Shown in pieces: positions 58,736 through 64,000 of a stretch of DNA of 64,000 nucleotides (positions within the stretch are counted from its first letter, which is position 1; every line of letters starts with the position of its first letter). The notes beneath the pieces were generated by a model, which was not told the origin of the DNA, did no database searches, and was given only the letters and a program-made list of their open reading frames with translations. Origin of the DNA: Adenanthera pavonina (taxonomy: Eukaryota; Streptophyta; Magnoliopsida; Fabales; Fabaceae); contig JAIVEN010000001.1 of NCBI GenBank assembly GCA_026686845.1, forward strand, positions 36,510,001 to 36,574,000, given 5' to 3'. Position numbers and translations under genes: made by a program.

Positions 58736-59725
58736 TGATAGAAAACCAGTGTAGAACTTGTCTCACGAACCTTCAATCGATTTGGGAAACGTAAGGATCG
58801 TGCTAGGATCAAAGAGAAGTAAATAAAATACCAAGAACGCGTTAAACAAACAGAAAAGATAAATAGAAGAATGCACGAATAGGAAGAACATAAGTTATTG
58901 GTCAAAAAGCAAGACCCCAAGAAAACTTGTTTCTTGAAACCTTAGCTATAGACACCGTAAAGAGAAGACCACTCTCTTTGATATGCCAAAGAGTCTCTCA
59001 AGCTCACCAAGAAAACAAGAAAATTCACAAAGTTTTTGTCAAAAACGCACTATTCATTCATCTGCCATTTGCCAGTACAAAAGTGACGTTTTTAAAGGAA
59101 AAGAAAGCAAAAACCCTAGCCCTAATTTGCTAAAAATAGTTTGGATCCTAAATCTCTTAGAATGGCACCACCTTACACAAAAATAAGACTAGATACACGC
59201 TGAATAAGTGGTGCCCAAAAATAGGAAATAAAATCAAATCTAAAGAGATCCTCACAAATAAATTTAAAATAGGAAACTAATTGTCAAAACCTTATTTCTG
59301 AATTAAGTAATAAAAAAAACGAAAATTGCTAATTTATTTAATAAAAGAACACTACTTAAATGGTCACAAGCTTGCACATGCTCCTTTAAGTGAGTTCTTC
59401 TATTTGGGTCTTGTTTGTTGGGCTTTGATCAATTTCTAGCATACTAGCCATGACGAACATGCCTCTTGAAGCCTGTTGGGCTGAAAATTGAGCTAAGTAG
59501 ATGGGCTCTTATTCAATTACTTCTTGAATCAATCCATTGAGAGCTTGCTTCATTGCCTTAGTCCTTGCTCTTGTCATAAGCCCACCCATTCCTTGCAAGG
59601 TATCTTTCTTGTTCCATACTTGGGTTCCTTGTGCAGCCACTTGTTCATGAATTTCAAGTCCTCCAAGCTCTTGAATATTTCATCCAAACTCCTCCTCTTG
59701 ATTAAGCCTAGCTCGTATTCCATCA
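58736..59725 (-). repeat. 3' LTR, family N subfamily A (minus)
   Basis: Reads TGATAGAAAACCAGTG to TCGTATTCCATCA, then the minus-strand tract TTTCCTCCCTCCTCG. It is about 990 bp, longer than 54211-55157 because of extra U3 sequence near 59590-59650. The hairpin pair is present near 58920-58990. Confidence 0.9.
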
Positions 59726-62100
59726 TTTCCTCCCTCCTCGAAAGGATTCATCCTCGAATCTCCATAATCTACATGAAAAGAAAAGGAACGAGTCTAAGAA
59801 TCAAATAGATCATGAGGAGTATACTTACCTTTCAAGTTTGATTGATGCATCTTTGCTTTTAATCCATCCATAAACTTGAAGGAAATCATTCTCCTTTGGC
59901 TGTAAATTTGTTTTAAACATTTGTCTAAGCCTTTGCAGCCATAACATTGCTCTGGGGTCAAAAATTTTATTCTCAAGCATTGGTGAAGAAAATTTTGAAC
60001 TCCCCTTTAAATCAATCTCTCCAATTTCCTGCTGCAAATAACTAGGAACAAACTTGACCCCACAAAACTCAAATGGAACCAAGATGTTAGTTAACACAAA
60101 GAAAAATAAATGGGAACAAAATGGCACACAATAAGACTCAATTAAAATCAAAGCATTAGAAAAACAAAGGAAAACAAAATCTGGAGAGATTTGAACAATG
60201 TTCATTAAATTTAAAATTTAGGCAGATTTGACACTTCCTAATGATGCATATTGAAAGAATAATGATGGAGAAGAAATGTCTTGATGCACGTGGCTAAACA
60301 TAATAGATAAAAACAAACATGAAGGAAGTGAATTGATGGCAACAAAAGGAGATGAATAAAACACATGTAGATGGTAGAACAAAGAGAGAGAATAATGAAC
60401 TAGATGAACACATATTACCACAGTGAACAAGGTATCACAAATCCAAACATATGAAAATAACTTACTATATAGAAGATGGAACACACAAGAAGCATGGGAT
60501 AAGAACACAATATGAGAATGAGAGGAAAACACATGAATGCGTGGACTAAAAAAAGACACCAAATTATGAATTTGGTTTAATTTCACAATGGACTCTCGAT
60601 GAACCAAAGACTCATGCAATGAAGATGGATTAAATAAATTATGAAAATTTGAAATGAAGTATGATAGGCATAGAAGATGAAATGACGGAACATATGGGAG
60701 ATGAAGAAGATTAGAGAAACTCACATTTATCTCATTCTTACCTAAAGAGTAACTCAGAATGTTTTTCACCTCATTACTCCTAACTTTTTGCTCACTCTTA
60801 TTTTTATTTCTCTTTTCTCTTTCTTTCTCTTCTTCACTCTTCTCTCAATCTTCTTTTCATGAACTCTTTTTCTACTTACAACAATTTTTTGGACATTTCC
60901 TCTCTTATTACTCTCCTTTTTCCACTCTTGCTTACTCTTCAAGTTCTTATGACTTTCACATGAATGATTACATGGCAATGATTCATGGGCTGTCTTTAAT
61001 ACAAAAGAACTATTGCTATCATGCCCAATCAAATTAATATCACAATCAAAATCTCTAATCACCATGTCAATATGCTCAATCTTATCAATGCAATCATACG
61101 ATCTAATTTCCAAAGGAATCACACCATTAGCATCACTAGAAACTAGCATGCCACTATCCAAAGAATTTTTCATCAAATTATCAACAACATGTGAATCATG
61201 ATTCTCCATTAAAGGATGCAAACAATGATAATTTTGCTCATAAGCACAAGTAACATCATGAAGTTCATTTTCCAATTGTAATACAACATTATTTTCAATT
61301 TGCATACTAGAAGCACAACTAGAATCATCAAAGTTATCTAACTCATCAATGTCTAACACAATTTTCTCCTCAAGATTTAGCAAAATATTACTATCAATCT
61401 CATTAACACAATCAATACCATTAAACATATTGGGATTCTCAAGCTCAACACATCCTAAATCATCTACTTCAGCACAAAAGATATCATCACAAGAGGTTTG
61501 AGAATTAGACATACCTTTAGGTATAAATAACTCTCTAGTCGCAATAACCTCTCTCAATGCAGCAACTTCTTCAACCGTTTAATCAACTCTCTCCAAGTGG
61601 GAATCACATGAATCTTGAACTACCAAAACTTGCACCTCTTCACAATGTTCATTAACATTCTTAACTTTGGGAGGGTGTTGTTCATGAGATGATGCAAACT
61701 TTTTCCTCATGACCATTTTCATTTCACTTCATGTTGCAATAGAAGGTTTTCCTTTAACAGTACGTCGGCACTCAATTCGTTTCCACCAAGCAGCAACTTT
61801 TTTACTAAATCGAAGGTAAGTACATTGCACCTTCTCTGGGTCAGAGTAGTTACAACATCCAAATGCTTGTTCAGCTCTTCTTTCCCACTCCAAGTAAACA
61901 TTAAGATCTTTCTCACCATGGAACAATGGGATTTTTGATTTGATGTTTCTTAGAACATACATGTGAGCAAAATCCTTTGGATCATGCCTTGTTTTAGTTT
62001 GAGAGGGAGACTCAATGCGATCCAATTTTGCATTCACCTTCTCAATTTGATCATTAAAAGTCCTTAACATGGCCTTAAGATCAAATTCTCCAATAGCCAT
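59726..62100 (-). pseudogene. Family N gag-spacer-tail, decayed
   Basis: ATG at 62098-62100 gives MAIGEFDLKAMLRTFNDQIE. Gag is open through IPLFHGEKDLNVYLEWERRA and WWKRIECRR to a TGA at 61729, where the sister copies have Trp. The spacer is open 60766-61557 (263 residues, SSCASSMQIENN, EHIDMVIRDFDCDINLIGHD). The frame changes near 60769, then 60218-60769 and 59825-60205 share one frame. A further shift near 59865 precedes the tail. It is longer in the middle than the copy at 51111-52755. That extra stretch is shared with 1-800, so two spacer versions exist. No pol enzymes are present. Confidence 0.8.
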
Positions 62101-63324
62101 ATTTATAATCTGAAATGTTATTGTAAAGCAAAGAGAAAAGAAATAAGGACCTCATACACTCTTCTCACGTGTTTTTCACTCAAAAATTTTATAAGCACTC
62201 GTGTTTCACACAAAAAGATTGACTTTTTCTATAATGCAAATCACTCTTGCCTTTTTCCACTCATTTACTCTCTTTAGTGTTCTTAATTCAACTCCAGCAA
62301 ATCAAAAGGGAGAGGATGTGAAAATTAGTGGTGACACAAAGCTAAAGCCCAAAATTCAAATTTCAAAGAATCAAATTTGGGACCAAAAACTCAACTAAAA
62401 TTCGTGCATAAAATGAGACCAAAAGAGATGTAGCACAAATTAGGAAAGAAATTGAACAATATGAATGAATGCTTCTGGAGAAGTGGCATGAAAAACAAGA
62501 AAGAAAGAAAAGGAAAGAAATCTGGACAGCCAACAAATAGAGCAAGGAAAATCAAAATGAACAATTTAGGAAAGTAAGAAAGAAGAGAAAAGGAAGGTAG
62601 AACAATAGAGGAAAAAGGAAACAAGTTGCAGCACAATGATAAATTAGGAAACAATATAAGGAAATAAGATTAGGAAAGTAGCAATCTACACAAGAGTTTG
62701 AAATTTGCCAATCAAGTTTGTTGAATTTAGTAATTTCCAATGTGACTTGAAGAGCAAGAAGAACAAAAGAACCAACTTTTTTTTTTCAACTTGCAATCCA
62801 CTCAATAAAATAGGAAACTATATGAATTAGGAAAGCAATCAATCAAGAAAGAAAGATTCTATCTTGACCATCAAGTAGTTGATTGATATCATAAATCTGA
62901 AAGGTCCAGCAATAAATTTCTTTCTTCTTTTTTTTTTCATTTTTTTTTGCTGCTTCTCTTCTCTTCCTCTTCTTCTCTTTTTTTTTATCCTTTTTTTTTA
63001 ACAGCAGTTTTTTTTTTCGAATTTTTTTTATGAACACACACACAAATTCAAACTTTCTGGACAATACCGAAAATTGCAACAACAAAATAATTTGAATTTT
63101 GTTTTTAGAAAACTTCAAATCTGGACAGAAGACAAAAAGAAATAGGAACAAGTCACAAGGAAGAGACGATCCAAAAAAAAGACAACAAGAACAAACAACT
63201 TATGAAGATGCCACACACAAGAGACACAAAGTGAGAAGAATCATGCCACAAAAAAAAACAGGAAAGAAGCACAAGAACAAATCTGAACAGAAGAAAGAAG
63301 CAACCTTGATACTAGCAAACTGGA
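62101..63324 (-). other. Family N leader (minus)
   Basis: T-rich runs (62925-63030), purine repeats of AGGAAAGTAAG type (62560-62680) and no credible coding. Layout is similar to 52756-54196, but the sequence is more diverged than between 13288-14264 and 52756-53760. Confidence 0.7.
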
Positions 63325-63338
63325 GCTCTGATACCAAA
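63325..63338 (-). other. Primer binding site, family N
   Basis: GCTCTGATACCAAA on the plus strand, directly beside the LTR A end at 63339. It is identical to the site at 54197-54210. Confidence 0.88.
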
Positions 63339-63978
63339 TGATAGAAAACCCGTGTAGAACTTGTCTCATGAACCTTCAATCAAATTGGGAAATGTAAGGA
63401 TCGTGCTAGGATCAAAGAAAAGCAAATAAATTACCAAGAACATGTTAAACAAACAGAAAAGATAAACAGAAGAATGCACAAATAGGAAGAACACAAGTTA
63501 TTGGTCAAAAAGCAAGACCCCAAGAAAACTTGTTTCTTGAAACCTTAGCTATAGACACCACAAAGAGAAGACCACTCTCTTTGATATGCCAAAGAGTCTC
63601 TCAAGCTCACCAAGAGAACAAGAAAACTCACAAAGTGTTTGTCAAAAATGCACTATTCATTCATCTGCCATTTGCCAGTACAAAAGTGACGTTTTTAAAG
63701 GAAAAGAAAGCAAAAACCCTAGCCCTAATTTGCTAAAAATAGTTTGGATCCTGAATCTCTTAGAATGGCACCACCTTACATAAAAATAAGACTAGATATA
63801 TGCGGAATAAGTGGTGCTCAAAAATAGGAAACAAAATCAAATCTAAAAGAGATCCTCACAAATAAATTCAAAATAGGAAACTAATTATTAAAACCTTAGT
63901 TTTGAAGTAAGTAATAAAAAAAATTGCTAATTTATTTAATAAAAGAACACTACTTAAATGGTCACAAGCTTGTCACAT
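63339..63978 (-). repeat. 5' LTR, family N subfamily A, downstream part
   Basis: Reads TGATAGAAAACCCGTG to AAGCTTGTCACAT. It stops at the same internal position (ATGTG on the minus strand) as the LTR A at 1947, where a B LTR begins. Hairpin stems lie near 63530-63600. Confidence 0.88.
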
Positions 63979-64000
63979 TGATGAAAGACCCAAGTAGAAC
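63979..64000 (-). repeat. Start of an LTR B (minus), cut by window end
   Basis: TGATGAAAGACCCAAG is the U5 end of subfamily B, as at 23473 and 50265. Only 22 bases are visible. The preceding CACAT would be its target duplication. Confidence 0.7.

Larger units (their letters stand above)
58736..63978 (-). mobile_element. Family N element with two A LTRs (minus), right end interrupted
   Basis: On the minus strand: LTR A (from 63978, broken), primer site, leader, gag, spacer, tail, polypurine tract (59726-59743), LTR A (59725-58736). It inserted into the S1 LTR; the left flank is CAACC. The 5' LTR is cut at 63978 by a B LTR that runs off the window, so the outer duplication cannot be checked. 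Confidence 0.87.

Noticed and set aside
60759..61037. Plus-strand Phe/Ser-rich ORF
   Set aside because: It is a shadow of the minus-strand family N spacer frame 60766-61557.

Overview
The window is plant nuclear DNA, most likely gene-poor heterochromatin of a flowering plant. It is AT-rich and is filled almost end to end by nested, mostly broken LTR retrotransposons, solo LTRs and three miniature inverted-repeat elements. I found no convincing host gene, tRNA, rRNA or CRISPR array. All longer reading frames are retroelement remnants. The species cannot be named from this sequence.

Four groups of elements make up the window. (1) A Ty3/gypsy-like, non-autonomous family (here 'N'). Its LTRs run TGAT...ATCA and fall into four subfamilies, A to D. 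It has a Met-tRNA-type primer site, a gag gene, a conserved spacer where protease, RT, RNase H and integrase should be, a short pol-like C-terminal tail, and a GAGGGAGGGAA polypurine tract. Partial or near-complete copies lie at 1-1946 (+), 12210-16845 (inverted composite), 50224-55157 (-) and 58736-64000 (-). Solo N LTRs are scattered elsewhere. (2) A Ty1/copia family ('T') with LTRs of about 1.6 kb. One copy is 6868-26429 (-, TSD GATAC, broken by four insertions). Another is 27782-36459 (+, TSD CTTAT). There is a solo LTR at 5188-6755. (3) Other copia elements ('S') with coiled-coil gag proteins at about 43.2-50.2 kb and 55.2-58.7 kb, plus related LTRs at 36.8-39.6 kb and 7.05-9.03 kb. (4) A long, old LTR family ('G', TGTAACA ends), with its best copy at 40663-43165.

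Layout. 1-2960: nested N LTRs (C in A in B). 2961-6867: diverged G sequence holding a MITE and a solo T LTR. 6868-26429: T element, with a solo copia LTR in its 3' LTR, a D solo LTR carrying an inverted N composite in its pol, a B solo LTR in integrase, and a B solo LTR (itself hit by another B LTR) in its 5' LTR. 26430-36814: G fragment split by the second T element. 36815-43165: S-type LTR with an N solo LTR, an unassigned repeat, and a G 5' end. 43166-50223: two copia gag regions arranged tail to tail, then a pol fragment. 50224-55157: chimeric N element (5' LTR type A, 3' LTR type B). 55163-58735: rest of the S element with an N solo LTR and a MITE. 58736-64000: another N element whose 5' LTR is itself interrupted.

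The most unusual biology is in family N. It keeps gag plus a novel spacer but no enzymes, so it must depend on another element's machinery. It shows mixed LTR types at the two ends of single insertions, inverted LTRs inside an exact target duplication, and a pair of hairpins in the LTR whose stems change in a compensatory way between subfamilies. Boundaries with target duplications were read by eye. Family names and domain calls are not backed by database searches.
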